NCBI GenBank assembly: GCA_030532225.1
Contig: JAUNLQ010000003.1
Coordinates: 141,715-180,353, forward strand
Length of the DNA stretch: 38,639 nt
Direction: 5' to 3'
DNA from: Bacillota bacterium
Lineage (GTDB): Bacteria > Bacillota > Clostridia > Tissierellales > Peptoniphilaceae
The notes under the pieces are model-generated. The model did no database searches. It was given only the letters and a program-made list of their open reading frames with translations, and was not told the DNA's origin. Positions 22,174-30,044 of the stretch are shown here, piece after piece (within the stretch, counting starts at the first letter, position 1; every line of letters begins with the position of its first letter). The position numbers were made by a program, and so were the translations under genes.

Positions 22174-23556
22174 ATGAAAACAATATTAGAAGTGAATGAT
22201 TATTTAAATAATTTAGTCTGGGGCCTACCAAGTCAAATTTTACTTTTAGGTGCTGGTATTTTATTAATGGTAAGTTCAGGCTTTGTGGTTTTTACAAAGG
22301 CTAAATATATTTGGGCCTCTACTTTTGGGAAGATTCTTTCTAAGGAAAGTGCTGATGAAGGCCATCTTACTCCCTTCCAAGCAGTGTCAACTGCCCTAGC
22401 TGCCACTGTAGGAACTGGTAACATAGCAGGCGTAAGCTTGGCCATTGCAACAGGTGGACCTGGAGCCTTGTTTTGGATCTGGCTTGCTGCCCTTGTTGGC
22501 ATGTCTACAAAGTTTGCAGAAGTAACCCTTGCTTCAGCAACTGCTACTTATAATGCCAAGGGCCAAAGGGTTGGGGGGCCAATGTATTATATAGAAAGAG
22601 GTTTAGGCAACAAGGCCTTGGCCAAGATTTTTGCCTTATTTGGTGGCACTGCTTGTTTTGGTATTGGCTGTATGACCCAGTCCAACTCCATTGCTTCAAC
22701 TTTAAATTCCAGCTTTAATATACCAAGCCAGCTTACAGGAATGATAATTGCCATCTTACTTGGGCTTGTTTTAATTGGTGGCGTTAAGAGAATAGGCAGG
22801 CTGGCAGAAAAAATTGTTCCTTTTATGGCCCTTTTCTATATTCTAGGAGGCGTTTTAGTCCTTGTACTTAATAGGGAGGCACTTTTGCCAAGTTTAAGCT
22901 TGATTTTTAAGTCAGCCTTTACTGGCCAGGCAGCTCTAGGAGGTTTTGCTGGTGCCAGCCTTTCTATGGCCATGAGATCTGGAATTTCCAGGGGAATTTT
23001 CACCAACGAAGCAGGTCTTGGCTCTGCCCCTATAGCCCATGCAGCAGCCCAAACAGACCATCCAGTTCGCCAAGGCATGTGGGCAGTTTTTGAAGTCTTT
23101 ATGGATACTATGGTTGTTTGTACCATAACTGGCCTAGTTGTAATTAGCTCTGGCCTTTGGTCTAGTGGCGACTACCAAGGAGCTGCCATGACTATAGCTG
23201 CCTTTGAAACTGGCTTTGTTGGAGGCAAGTATATAGTAACTATAGGCCTAAGTCTTTTCGCCTTTACTACAATAATTGGCTGGTCCTACTATGGAGAAAA
23301 GTGTATAGAATATCTTTTCCATAGAGACCTTGCCTTGGCTTTTAGACTGCTTTATATACTAGCAGCCTTTGTTGGATCAGTAGGTGGCCTCCAAGCAATT
23401 TGGGCCATAACAGACACCTTAAATGGCTTGATGGCCATACCAAACTTAATTGGCCTAGTGTTTTTGTACAAGCCTTTTACAAAACTGGTCAAGGACTTTT
23501 TCTCAGACCCTGACTCAGACTTTTCCAATAGAGACTATATGGAATTTTTTTCTTAG
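22174..23556 (+). CDS. Sodium:alanine (AGCS family) symporter
   Basis: 460 residues from ATG 22174, which gives the standard family start (short helix, then NLVWGLPSQILLLGAGILL). The frame is open upstream to TTG 22105 and ATG 22126, but neither has a binding site; the site for 22174 is also weak. About ten membrane helices. Family motifs include ALAATVGTGNIAGVSLAIATGGPGA (split here: ATVGTGNIAGV and GGPGALFWIW), RGIFTNEAGLGSAPIAHA and QGMWAVFEVFMDT. It imports alanine or glycine with Na+. Monocistronic, with a terminator after it. Confidence 0.9.
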   Translation: MKTILEVNDYLNNLVWGLPSQILLLGAGILLMVSSGFVVFTKAKYIWASTFGKILSKESADEGHLTPFQAVSTALAATVGTGNIAGVSLAIATGGPGALFWIWLAALVGMSTKFAEVTLASATATYNAKGQRVGGPMYYIERGLGNKALAKIFALFGGTACFGIGCMTQSNSIASTLNSSFNIPSQLTGMIIAILLGLVLIGGVKRIGRLAEKIVPFMALFYILGGVLVLVLNREALLPSLSLIFKSAFTGQAALGGFAGASLSMAMRSGISRGIFTNEAGLGSAPIAHAAAQTDHPVRQGMWAVFEVFMDTMVVCTITGLVVISSGLWSSGDYQGAAMTIAAFETGFVGGKYIVTIGLSLFAFTTIIGWSYYGEKCIEYLFHRDLALAFRLLYILAAFVGSVGGLQAIWAITDTLNGLMAIPNLIGLVFLYKPFTKLVKDFFSDPDSDFSNRDYMEFFS

Positions 23557-23561
23557 ACAGG

Positions 23562-23589
23562 AAGCCTTCTTTATAGAGGGCTTTTTTTT
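23562..23589 (+). terminator. Terminator after the symporter gene
   Basis: AAGCC (23562-23566) pairs with GGCTT (23579-23583) and a long T run follows. Confidence 0.7.
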
Positions 23590-23602
23590 AAGGGAGAAAA
23601 TC

Positions 23603-23611
23603 TGTTATAAT
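23603..23611 (+). promoter_or_regulatory. Extended -10 promoter of the methionine sulfoxide reductase gene
   Basis: TGTTATAAT (-10 at 23606-23611), 26 nt before the start codon. Confidence 0.5.
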
Positions 23612-23636
23612 AAAAGAAAAACCAAGGAGAAAGACA

Positions 23637-24122
23637 ATGTCTTTTACATTAAAGGGGACAGAAAATTTAAGTCCTGAAGAAAAATATGACTTTATAAAAT
23701 TATTTATTAAGGGCCAAGTTAGGGATGAAAAAGATCCCCTAGCCTTAATGGCCAATATTTCTGCAATAATTATGGCCCTAGTAGCTGATCTCAACTGGGC
23801 TGGCTTTTATTTAGTAAGGGAAGACCAATTAGTCCTAGGTCCCTTCCAAGGCCTGCCTGCTTGTACTAGGCTGTCTTATAATAAGGGAGTTTGTGCCAAG
23901 GCTTGGAGAGACCAGGCTCCAGTTAGGCTAGCAGATGTGGAAGCCTTTCAAGACCATGTAGCCTGTGATTCAGCTTCCAGGTCTGAGCTAGTAATTCCCC
24001 TTATAAAAAATAATAAAGTTTATGGAGTCTTGGACCTAGACTCGCCTCTTCTTAGTCGCTTTACAGAAGAAGACCAAAAGAATTTTGTGGAAATCGTGGA
24101 AATCTTCCAAGAGAGTCTGTAA
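23637..24122 (+). CDS. msrC: Free methionine-(R)-sulfoxide reductase (GAF domain)
   Basis: 161 residues, a single GAF domain. It matches fRMsr throughout: NWAGFYLV (53-60), LGPFQGLPACTRL, GVCAKAW and HVACDSASRSELVIP. The three catalytic cysteines are Cys76, Cys86 and Cys110, with the same spacing (10 and 24) as Cys84, Cys94 and Cys118 of the E. coli enzyme. It reduces free Met-R-sulfoxide with thioredoxin. Start ATG 23637 has AAGGAG upstream. Monocistronic. Identity is firm from the cysteine spacing. Confidence 0.93.
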   Translation: MSFTLKGTENLSPEEKYDFIKLFIKGQVRDEKDPLALMANISAIIMALVADLNWAGFYLVREDQLVLGPFQGLPACTRLSYNKGVCAKAWRDQAPVRLADVEAFQDHVACDSASRSELVIPLIKNNKVYGVLDLDSPLLSRFTEEDQKNFVEIVEIFQESL

Positions 24123-24127
24123 AAAAC

Positions 24128-24163
24128 AAACAGCCAGAGATTTTTTTCTCTAGCTGTTTTTTT
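24128..24163. terminator. Bidirectional terminator
   Basis: AAACAGC-AGAGA pairs with TCTCT-GCTGTTT, with T runs on both strands; it separates convergent genes. Confidence 0.85.
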
Positions 24164-24178
24164 GATTCTTACTTGGAT

Positions 24179-25192
24179 TTAAAAATTAAGTTTCATATCT
24201 CCGTCTTTAATTAGGCCTTGTTTTCTCATTAGAGAATAAATCAGGAAGGAAACTAGGCCAGGCAAAATTATATGAAGGACTAAAATTGATATTAACACTT
24301 GGCTGGAAAAACCGCCCATGGCTTCAAAGCTGGCAATTTGTCCTACTAGGCCAGAGGTTCCCATGCCTGATCCAAGAGGGGTGTTTTCCATCTTAAAGAC
24401 CATAGTGGCTAAGGGTCCTAGGATAATAGAGGCCAAGGTTGCTGGCAGCCAAATTTTTGGATTCTTGACTATGTTAGGCATTTGTAGCATAGAAGTTCCT
24501 AAAGCTTGGGCAAAGAATCCTTGGATGCCGTTGTCCCTAAAGGATATAACTGCAAAGCCCACCATTTGGCAGCAGCAACCTACTGTGGCAGCTCCACCTG
24601 CCAAACCTGACAGACCCAGCATCATACAAATAGCAGCTGATGAAATAGGCAGGGTTAGGGCCAGGCCAACTATTAGGGAAACCAAGGCTCCCATTATTAA
24701 GGGTTCCTTAGTTGTAGCAACCATAATCAAAGACCCTACTAGGTTCATAAAGTTTTGGATAGGTTGACCAACTAGGCCAGAAACTCCCAAACCTACAAGA
24801 ACTGTAACTACTGGAGTTAGGATAATGTCCAGTTTGGTCTCCTTGGAAACCAGTTTTCCAAATTCAACTCCAAAGATGGTAGCTATGTAGACTCCAACTG
24901 GGCCTCCAAGCTCGTTAGCACCAACTCCTACTAGGGTTGAGGCAAAGAGGACCAAGTCAGGAGCCTTTAAGGCATAGGCTATGGAAACTGCTATGGCAGG
25001 TCCTGTTGCCTTTTGGGCAATTGGCCAAACTACATCTGTCAAAAAACTAAAACCAAACTCCTTGCCTATGGTGTTTAAAATTGTCCCAACTAAAAGGGAG
25101 GCAAAAAGTCCATAGGCCATGGCGCCTAGAGCCTTAATAAAATAAGTGCCCGGGCTAAGGTTGATATTTTTCTTTTGCAAAAATTCTTTCAT
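24179..25192 (-). CDS. PTS EIIC-like integral membrane protein (PTS_EIIC_2 type)
   Basis: 337 residues, eight to ten hydrophobic helices rich in Gly and Ala. The pattern VGVGANELGGPVGVYIATIFGVEFGKLVS and AATVGCCCQMVGFAVISFRDNG (quoted in parts) fits the stand-alone PTS IIC-like family of Firmicutes, which lacks fused IIA/IIB domains. Substrate unknown; no PTS IIA or IIB gene is near, so phosphotransfer-coupled transport is not supported. GGAG lies 15 nt upstream of ATG 25192, longer than ideal. Monocistronic and divergent from the phosphonate locus. Confidence 0.7.
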   Translation of the reverse strand: MKEFLQKKNINLSPGTYFIKALGAMAYGLFASLLVGTILNTIGKEFGFSFLTDVVWPIAQKATGPAIAVSIAYALKAPDLVLFASTLVGVGANELGGPVGVYIATIFGVEFGKLVSKETKLDIILTPVVTVLVGLGVSGLVGQPIQNFMNLVGSLIMVATTKEPLIMGALVSLIVGLALTLPISSAAICMMLGLSGLAGGAATVGCCCQMVGFAVISFRDNGIQGFFAQALGTSMLQMPNIVKNPKIWLPATLASIILGPLATMVFKMENTPLGSGMGTSGLVGQIASFEAMGGFSSQVLISILVLHIILPGLVSFLIYSLMRKQGLIKDGDMKLNF

Positions 25193-25342
25193 TGTGTTTT
25201 CTTTGATCTCCTTTCTAATAAAAAATTTTTTTCAAGATCGTCTCCTTTTTAATTATATATGATATAGGAAAAACCTTGAAAATACAACGATAAAAGTAAG
25301 TATTGTCATTTTTTTGTCCAATATTATTTTTTAAAATTTATA

Positions 25343-25351
25343 TGCTATACT
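25343..25351 (+). promoter_or_regulatory. Extended -10 promoter of phnF
   Basis: TGCTATACT (-10 at 25346-25351), the same extended -10 as at 37181; 25 nt before the TTG start. Confidence 0.5.
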
Positions 25352-25375
25352 TGAACCAGGGAGGAGGAGAAAATT

Positions 25376-26080
25376 TTGACTACAATTACCAAGGAAAGAC
25401 AGATCCGTACTTACTTAATTGGTCTAATTTCTAGTCCAGACTTAGACAGGACAGAAAAATTGCCAAGTGAAAATCAAATAGCCGAAAAATTTGCTACTAG
25501 CAGACATACAGTGAGAAAGGTTTATGAGTCCTTGGAAGAGCTGGGCATGGTCTACTCCCAACAAGGCATAGGCAGGTTTCCCATTAAGGAAAGGCCTGAA
25601 ATTAACTTGGCCCTAACTGGAACTAGCTTTAGTCAGAAAATGGAGGAACAAAACATTCCCCTACAGACCCTTAATATAGGGGTGAGAAAGCTTAAGGACA
25701 GGGAATTAGAAAAGTTTTGGGACCTAGGTCTGCAAGGTCAAGTCTATGAAATTTCCAGGCTGAGAATCCTTCATAATATTCCAGCTGCCATACACAGGTC
25801 CTACTTAAGTTCAGAAAATTTCCCAAACATAGAAGAAGAGGGCCAGGATATTTTGTCCATCCACGCCTACTACAGGTCCAAGGGTCTTAAGGACTTTAAG
25901 CATTCTTCTTCTACTCTTAGTATAAGTTGGCCTAGTCTTAGGGACATTGAAGTCCTTAGCTGCGGGTCCTTGGTTCCCCTCTTAGTCTTAGAAGGAAAAC
26001 TTTATGACCAAGAAGGCAGGCTAATTGAAATAATAAAAACCAAATATAGAAGTGACTTGTTTAAGTATTCCCTTGAATAA
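25376..26080 (+). CDS. phnF: GntR/HutC-family transcriptional regulator, PhnF-like
   Basis: 234 residues. An N-terminal winged helix (about 5-70, LPSENQIAEKFATSRHTVRK) is followed by a UTRA ligand-binding domain (about 85-230). The start is TTG 25376, preceded by a very strong GGAGGAG; no ATG fits. It precedes phnG by 154 nt, including a terminator, so it is probably transcribed separately and controls the C-P lyase genes, as PhnF does elsewhere. The ligand could be phosphate or a phosphonate intermediate. I found no exact operator shared between its own promoter and that of phnG. Confidence 0.85.
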   Translation: MTTITKERQIRTYLIGLISSPDLDRTEKLPSENQIAEKFATSRHTVRKVYESLEELGMVYSQQGIGRFPIKERPEINLALTGTSFSQKMEEQNIPLQTLNIGVRKLKDRELEKFWDLGLQGQVYEISRLRILHNIPAAIHRSYLSSENFPNIEEEGQDILSIHAYYRSKGLKDFKHSSSTLSISWPSLRDIEVLSCGSLVPLLVLEGKLYDQEGRLIEIIKTKYRSDLFKYSLE

Positions 26081-26096
26081 GTTTCAGCAAAGATTA

Positions 26097-26125
26097 AATA
26101 GTTGGCCTAGGCTGACTATTTTTTT
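26097..26125 (+). terminator. Terminator between phnF and phnG
   Basis: AATAGTTGGCC pairs with GGCTGACTATT around TA, followed by seven T. Confidence 0.8.
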
Positions 26126-26234
26126 GTGGAAAAATTTCTTTACAAAATCTAAAAAAATATTTACATAGTCTTTGCATACATTAGATGATTAATTAATTGG
26201 CGCCAAGCTACTATGGTGATGATGGAGGTTGACG

Positions 26235-26657
26235 ATGAACAAAAAAGAAAGAACCAAGATCTTTATTGACTACGCCAGTGACCAAGCCAAGGACCTGGCA
26301 AGACTTATTGAAGCAAATGAAGACATAGAAATAATTCAAGAGCCTAAGGAAGGCCTGGCCATGATTAAGGTTAGGGAAACTGCAAAAAATTCCCTGTTCT
26401 ACCTAGGTGAAGTGCTGATTACTGAAACTAAGGTGAGAATAAAGGACCAAATTGGCCTAGGCATAGTCAAGGGCAAGGACTGTGAACTTAGTAAGGCTTT
26501 AGCAATTTTAGATGCAGCCTATGAACTAAACTTGCCTATTTTAGACCAGTGGACAGATATTTTCTTAGCCTGCCAGCAACAAGGCCTAGACCAAGTAAAA
26601 AAACAAAGGGCCATAGTTGCAGCAACTAAGGTTGACTTTGAAACTATGAAGGATTAA
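26235..26657 (+). CDS. phnG: PhnG, C-P lyase core subunit
   Basis: 140 residues from ATG 26235, which has GGAGG 6 nt upstream; TTG 26229 touches that site. PhnG is part of the PhnGHIJ core that attaches phosphonate to ribose of ATP. The C-terminal stretch AIVAATKVDFETM and the middle KVRETAKNSLFYLGEVLITE match PhnG. First gene of the catabolic operon; a 15-nt gap separates it from phnH. Confidence 0.9.
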   Translation: MNKKERTKIFIDYASDQAKDLARLIEANEDIEIIQEPKEGLAMIKVRETAKNSLFYLGEVLITETKVRIKDQIGLGIVKGKDCELSKALAILDAAYELNLPILDQWTDIFLACQQQGLDQVKKQRAIVAATKVDFETMKD

Positions 26658-26672
26658 AGGAGAGAAACTTTA

Positions 26673-27242
26673 ATGCTAACAGAAACACACAAAAATCAAA
26701 AAACTTTTTCAAATATAATGGAGGCCTTTTCTTATCCAGGTAGGCTAGTAAGCCTTGAGCCTAGTCAGTCTTATAGGGGCAACTTATATCCCTATACCAT
26801 AGACCTGGCCCTTTGCCTTTTAGATGGAGAAGTGTCCCTTCATGTAGTAGATACAGACCAAGTGGCCCTTCAGGAAATCCAAATTAGGACCAATGTTAAA
26901 GATGGAAGTCTAGAAGATGCAGACTATGTTATTTTCTCCTTGGAAAAAAATGACCAGGTCAAGGACAGCCTAGGCAGACAAAAGAAGGGGACCTTGATCA
27001 ATCCTCAACTGTCTGCAACTACTATTATAGAAGTGGAAGAATTAAGTAAGGCCAAGGACCTAGTTCTTACAGGCCCAGGCATCAAGGACCAAAACTACTT
27101 ATCTATAGGAAAGGCAGACTGGCTGGACCAAAGAAGGCTTATTAATGAAGACTTTCCTTTAGGCCTAGATATTTTATTAGTAGACAAAAGTGGAAATCTA
27201 GTGGCCCTGCCAAGGACTACTGAAATAAGGGTAGGTGAATAA
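26673..27242 (+). CDS. phnH: PhnH, C-P lyase core subunit
   Basis: 189 residues, usual size (E. coli 194). The N-terminal FSNIMEAFSYPGRLVSL (14-30) and the C-terminal GLDILLVDKSGNLVALPRTT match PhnH. PhnH dimerises within the PhnGHI complex and is required for the triphosphate transfer. ATG 26673 follows AGGAGAG. The end adjoins phnI; its stop TAA 27240 lies before the phnI start. No anomalies. Confidence 0.92.
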   Translation: MLTETHKNQKTFSNIMEAFSYPGRLVSLEPSQSYRGNLYPYTIDLALCLLDGEVSLHVVDTDQVALQEIQIRTNVKDGSLEDADYVIFSLEKNDQVKDSLGRQKKGTLINPQLSATTIIEVEELSKAKDLVLTGPGIKDQNYLSIGKADWLDQRRLINEDFPLGLDILLVDKSGNLVALPRTTEIRVGE

Positions 27243-27243
27243 A

Positions 27244-28347
27244 GTGGCTTATGTTGCAGTTCAAGGTGGCCAAGAGGCCATAAGAGAATCTAACAGTCTT
27301 TTAGAATATGACAGAGTGGCCCAAGGCCAAAGTATAGAAGTAGACCTAATTAAGGCCACAATGAAAGACCTAGTCTACCAAGTTATGTCTGAAAGCAGTC
27401 TTTATGACGAAGACCTGGCAGCCCTGGCCATTAAACAGGCTAGAGGGTCAATGGAAGAGGCAGTCTTTCTTTTAAGGGCCCACAGGTCAACCCTACCGAG
27501 AATTTATTATACAACTATTACAGATACTTCTGACATGGAAGTTGAAAGGAGAATTTCCGCTTCCTTTAAGGACATACCTGGCGGCCAATTTTTAGGCAAG
27601 GCCTATGACTTTAAGCAAAGATTCTTGAACTTTTCCTTGGTAGATGAAGACCAAGAGACAATTGAAAAAATAATTAGAGACTTTGAAAGTCAGCAAAGAA
27701 AGGCTACAGACCAAGAATTTAATAAGCTGCCTAAGGTAGTGGACTACTTGGTTAGCCAAGGACTATTTAAGAGAAGAGCCAATGACGATTCAGAACCTGA
27801 TGATATAACTAAGAAAAAAATCGAGTTTCCAGCTTCTAGGAGCCAAAGACTTCAATCCCTAACTAGGGGCCAAACTGGAGCTGTTACTTCCTTTGGCTAT
27901 GCTGAAATTAGGGGCTTTGGTATTGGCAGCCATCCTAATATTGGAGAGCTGAGAGTTGGAGACCTGCCCCTTTGTGTTAGCCACAATGGAGGAACAGATC
28001 AAGACACTTACTACATTGGGTCCATAAAGGTTACTGAAGTTGAAGCCTTTTGTCAGGCAGACCAGGAAGAAGATGGAGAAAATGTCCTAGGCTTTGAAAT
28101 CGGCTACGGCCTAGTTTATGGCCAAAACGAAACCAAGGCCATAGCCATGAGTGTTTTGGACCATTCTTTAGAATACAGCCAGGGCCAGGGAGCCTTGTCT
28201 TCAGACGAAGAATTTGTCCTTATGCACATTGACTCTGTTGAGTCTTCTGGCTTTATATCCCACTTAAAACTTCCTCACTATGTAACCTTCCAATCCCACT
28301 TAGATGGTATGAGAAAAATCAAGAACCAGGAGGCAAAAGATGAATAA
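27244..28347 (+). CDS. phnI: PhnI, nucleosidase/phosphonate ribosylation subunit
   Basis: 367 residues from GTG 27244 (MAYVAVQGG), with AGGTGA 6 nt upstream; GTG 27235 in the same frame is less likely. PhnI, with G and H, displaces adenine from ATP by phosphonate. The C-terminal pair of histidines in SHLKLPHYV (His340 and His345) equals His328 and His333 of E. coli, which hold a zinc site at the PhnI-PhnJ interface. Both are present. GYGLVYGQNETKA also matches. The stop overlaps phnJ by 8 nt. This subunit looks fully functional, which matters for the PhnJ anomaly. Confidence 0.92.
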   Translation: MAYVAVQGGQEAIRESNSLLEYDRVAQGQSIEVDLIKATMKDLVYQVMSESSLYDEDLAALAIKQARGSMEEAVFLLRAHRSTLPRIYYTTITDTSDMEVERRISASFKDIPGGQFLGKAYDFKQRFLNFSLVDEDQETIEKIIRDFESQQRKATDQEFNKLPKVVDYLVSQGLFKRRANDDSEPDDITKKKIEFPASRSQRLQSLTRGQTGAVTSFGYAEIRGFGIGSHPNIGELRVGDLPLCVSHNGGTDQDTYYIGSIKVTEVEAFCQADQEEDGENVLGFEIGYGLVYGQNETKAIAMSVLDHSLEYSQGQGALSSDEEFVLMHIDSVESSGFISHLKLPHYVTFQSHLDGMRKIKNQEAKDE

Positions 28348-29185
28348 AAGGATGAACTTTGCTTTTTTAGACGAAAATTCTAAAAAGGAAATCCGCAGAA
28401 AAATTTTAAAGGCCATAGCCATACCAGGCTACCAGGTGCCCTTTGCCTCTAGGGAGCTTCCTATAGCTAGGGGCTGGGGAACTGGAGGCTTGCAACTAAG
28501 TCTATCAATTATTGGCCAAGACGACACCCTTAAGGTTATAGACCAAGGGTCAGACCAAAGTGTTAATGCTGTCAATATAAAGAAACTAATAGTAGATTCA
28601 ACTGGAGTAAAGACTACAATTAGGACCCAGGATGCAGATATAATCCAGTCTAGGCACAGGATTCCAGAAGTTCCCCTAGAAGAACACCAAATCCTAGTCC
28701 TTCAAGTGCCAGAGCCAGAACCTTTGAGAAAGGCTGAGCCTTATGAAAGAAAGACCAAGGAAATGCACGCCTATGGAGACTATTCTGTTGCCTACCTAAA
28801 TATTTTTGAAGAAATAATAAAGTATGGCAAGGCTTCTATGCACGCCGACTATCCAGTCCTTGTAAATGACAGGTACCTAATGGCCCCAAGTCCTATACCA
28901 AGGTTTGATAACCCAAAAATGTCCTACAACAAGGCCTTGATCCTTTTGGGGGCAGGTAGGGAGAAGAAAATCTACGCAGTCCCTCCCTATACCAAGGTCA
29001 AGTCCATAGACTTTGAAGACTATCCTTTTGAAAGAGAGGACTTTACAGGGAAGAAATGCCGCCTAACAGGAGCCAGTGATGTGTTCTTAGACGAGCTCCA
29101 AGACGAAAAAACTGGAGAGACCTACTACCAAGTCAATGACCAATCTTATATGTTAGAGCTTTTAAACAAGGGCCAACATAGTTAG
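28340..29185 (+). CDS. phnJ: PhnJ, C-P lyase catalytic subunit homologue lacking three of four active-site cysteines
   Basis: 281 residues, the same length as E. coli PhnJ. Gly30 in IPGYQVPF (radical Gly32 in E. coli), GWGTGGLQLS, RHRIPE, IPRFDNPKM and GAGREKKIYAVPPYTKV are all conserved. The cluster region reads KKCRLTGASDVFLDE and YYQVNDQSYM. E. coli needs Cys241, Cys244, Cys266 (three [4Fe-4S] ligands) and Cys272 (thiyl radical). Here these positions, with identical spacing, are Cys240, Thr243, Val265 and Met271. No other cysteine occurs in the protein. The codons (ACA, GTC, ATG) are multi-base changes from Cys. ATG 28340 has AGGAGG upstream. Canonical radical SAM chemistry should be impossible. 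Confidence 0.92.
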   Translation: MNKRMNFAFLDENSKKEIRRKILKAIAIPGYQVPFASRELPIARGWGTGGLQLSLSIIGQDDTLKVIDQGSDQSVNAVNIKKLIVDSTGVKTTIRTQDADIIQSRHRIPEVPLEEHQILVLQVPEPEPLRKAEPYERKTKEMHAYGDYSVAYLNIFEEIIKYGKASMHADYPVLVNDRYLMAPSPIPRFDNPKMSYNKALILLGAGREKKIYAVPPYTKVKSIDFEDYPFEREDFTGKKCRLTGASDVFLDELQDEKTGETYYQVNDQSYMLELLNKGQHS

Positions 29186-29193
29186 GAGGAAAT

Positions 29194-30033
29194 ATGCAAG
29201 ACCAAGAAGCAATATTAAAAATAGAGAATATGAACAAACGCTTTGGCAAGGGTTGTAGCCACTGCCAAGACAGCCAAGACCAGCTTGTCAACAACTTCTG
29301 TCCCCACTGTGGCACAGTTTATGCCTGTAGGAACATAAATTTGGAACTTTATCCAGGAGAAATCCTAGGCATAGTTGGAGAAAGTGGATCAGGCAAGTCA
29401 ACCCTAATGCAAAGTCTTTACTTTGACCAAGATGTTACAAGTGGGACCTACCTGCTTAAGGCCTACAAAGAGGGCCAGGCCAACCTTTATGAGGCCAACA
29501 TCTATGAGCAAAAGAAAATTAGGAACAACCTTTTAGGCATGGTTTATCAAAATCCAATCCTAGGCCTAAGAATGGACTACTCTTCTATAGCCAACATAGC
29601 TGAAAAAATGATAGCAGCTGGCAACAGGAATGTAGAGTCAATGAAGGCCAGGGGCAAGGAGCTTTTGGAAAAAGTTGACATTTCTCCTTTAAGGGCCAAG
29701 GAAGCACCAAAAAACTTTTCTGGAGGTATGCAACAAAGGGTCCAAATAGCCAAGGCCCTGTCTAACAAACCACCAATCTTACTTTTAGACGAGGTTACTA
29801 CAGGCCTAGACCTTAGTGTCCAAGCAGATGTCCTTGACTTAATCAAGACCATCCAAAGAGACCTAAAAATTTCTATGATCATAGTGTCCCACGACCTGGC
29901 TGTTATAAGGATGCTAGCAGATAGGACCATAGTAATGCACAAGGGAGTCATAATAGAAGAAGGTCTTACTGACCAGATCCTAGAAGACCCACAAGACGCC
30001 TACACACAACAGTTAGTTTATTCGCTAATTTAA
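29194..30033 (+). CDS. phnK: PhnK, C-P lyase ABC ATPase with Cys-rich N-terminal insertion
   Basis: 279 residues. An ABC ATPase with Walker A GESGSGKST (62-70), Q-loop YQNP, signature SGGMQQR, Walker B LLLDEVTTGLD and H-loop SHD. In E. coli PhnK binds PhnJ and remodels the core; it is not a transporter. Here residues 21-45 carry an insertion with CSHC (21-24) and CPHC (36-39) plus Cys45, shaped like a zinc ribbon or cluster site. I do not recall this segment in E. coli PhnK. It may be a Firmicutes feature. ATG 29194 has TAGGAGG upstream. Its place next to PhnJ makes the cysteines of interest. Confidence 0.9.
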   Translation: MQDQEAILKIENMNKRFGKGCSHCQDSQDQLVNNFCPHCGTVYACRNINLELYPGEILGIVGESGSGKSTLMQSLYFDQDVTSGTYLLKAYKEGQANLYEANIYEQKKIRNNLLGMVYQNPILGLRMDYSSIANIAEKMIAAGNRNVESMKARGKELLEKVDISPLRAKEAPKNFSGGMQQRVQIAKALSNKPPILLLDEVTTGLDLSVQADVLDLIKTIQRDLKISMIIVSHDLAVIRMLADRTIVMHKGVIIEEGLTDQILEDPQDAYTQQLVYSLI

Positions 30034-30044
30034 AGGGAGCAGCA

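Noticed and set aside
24179..25192. The PTS-IIC-like membrane protein as a nickel transporter for the lar genes
   Set aside because: It shows no His/Asp motifs of NiCoT or Nik/Cbi-type transporters, and it points the other way after a terminator.
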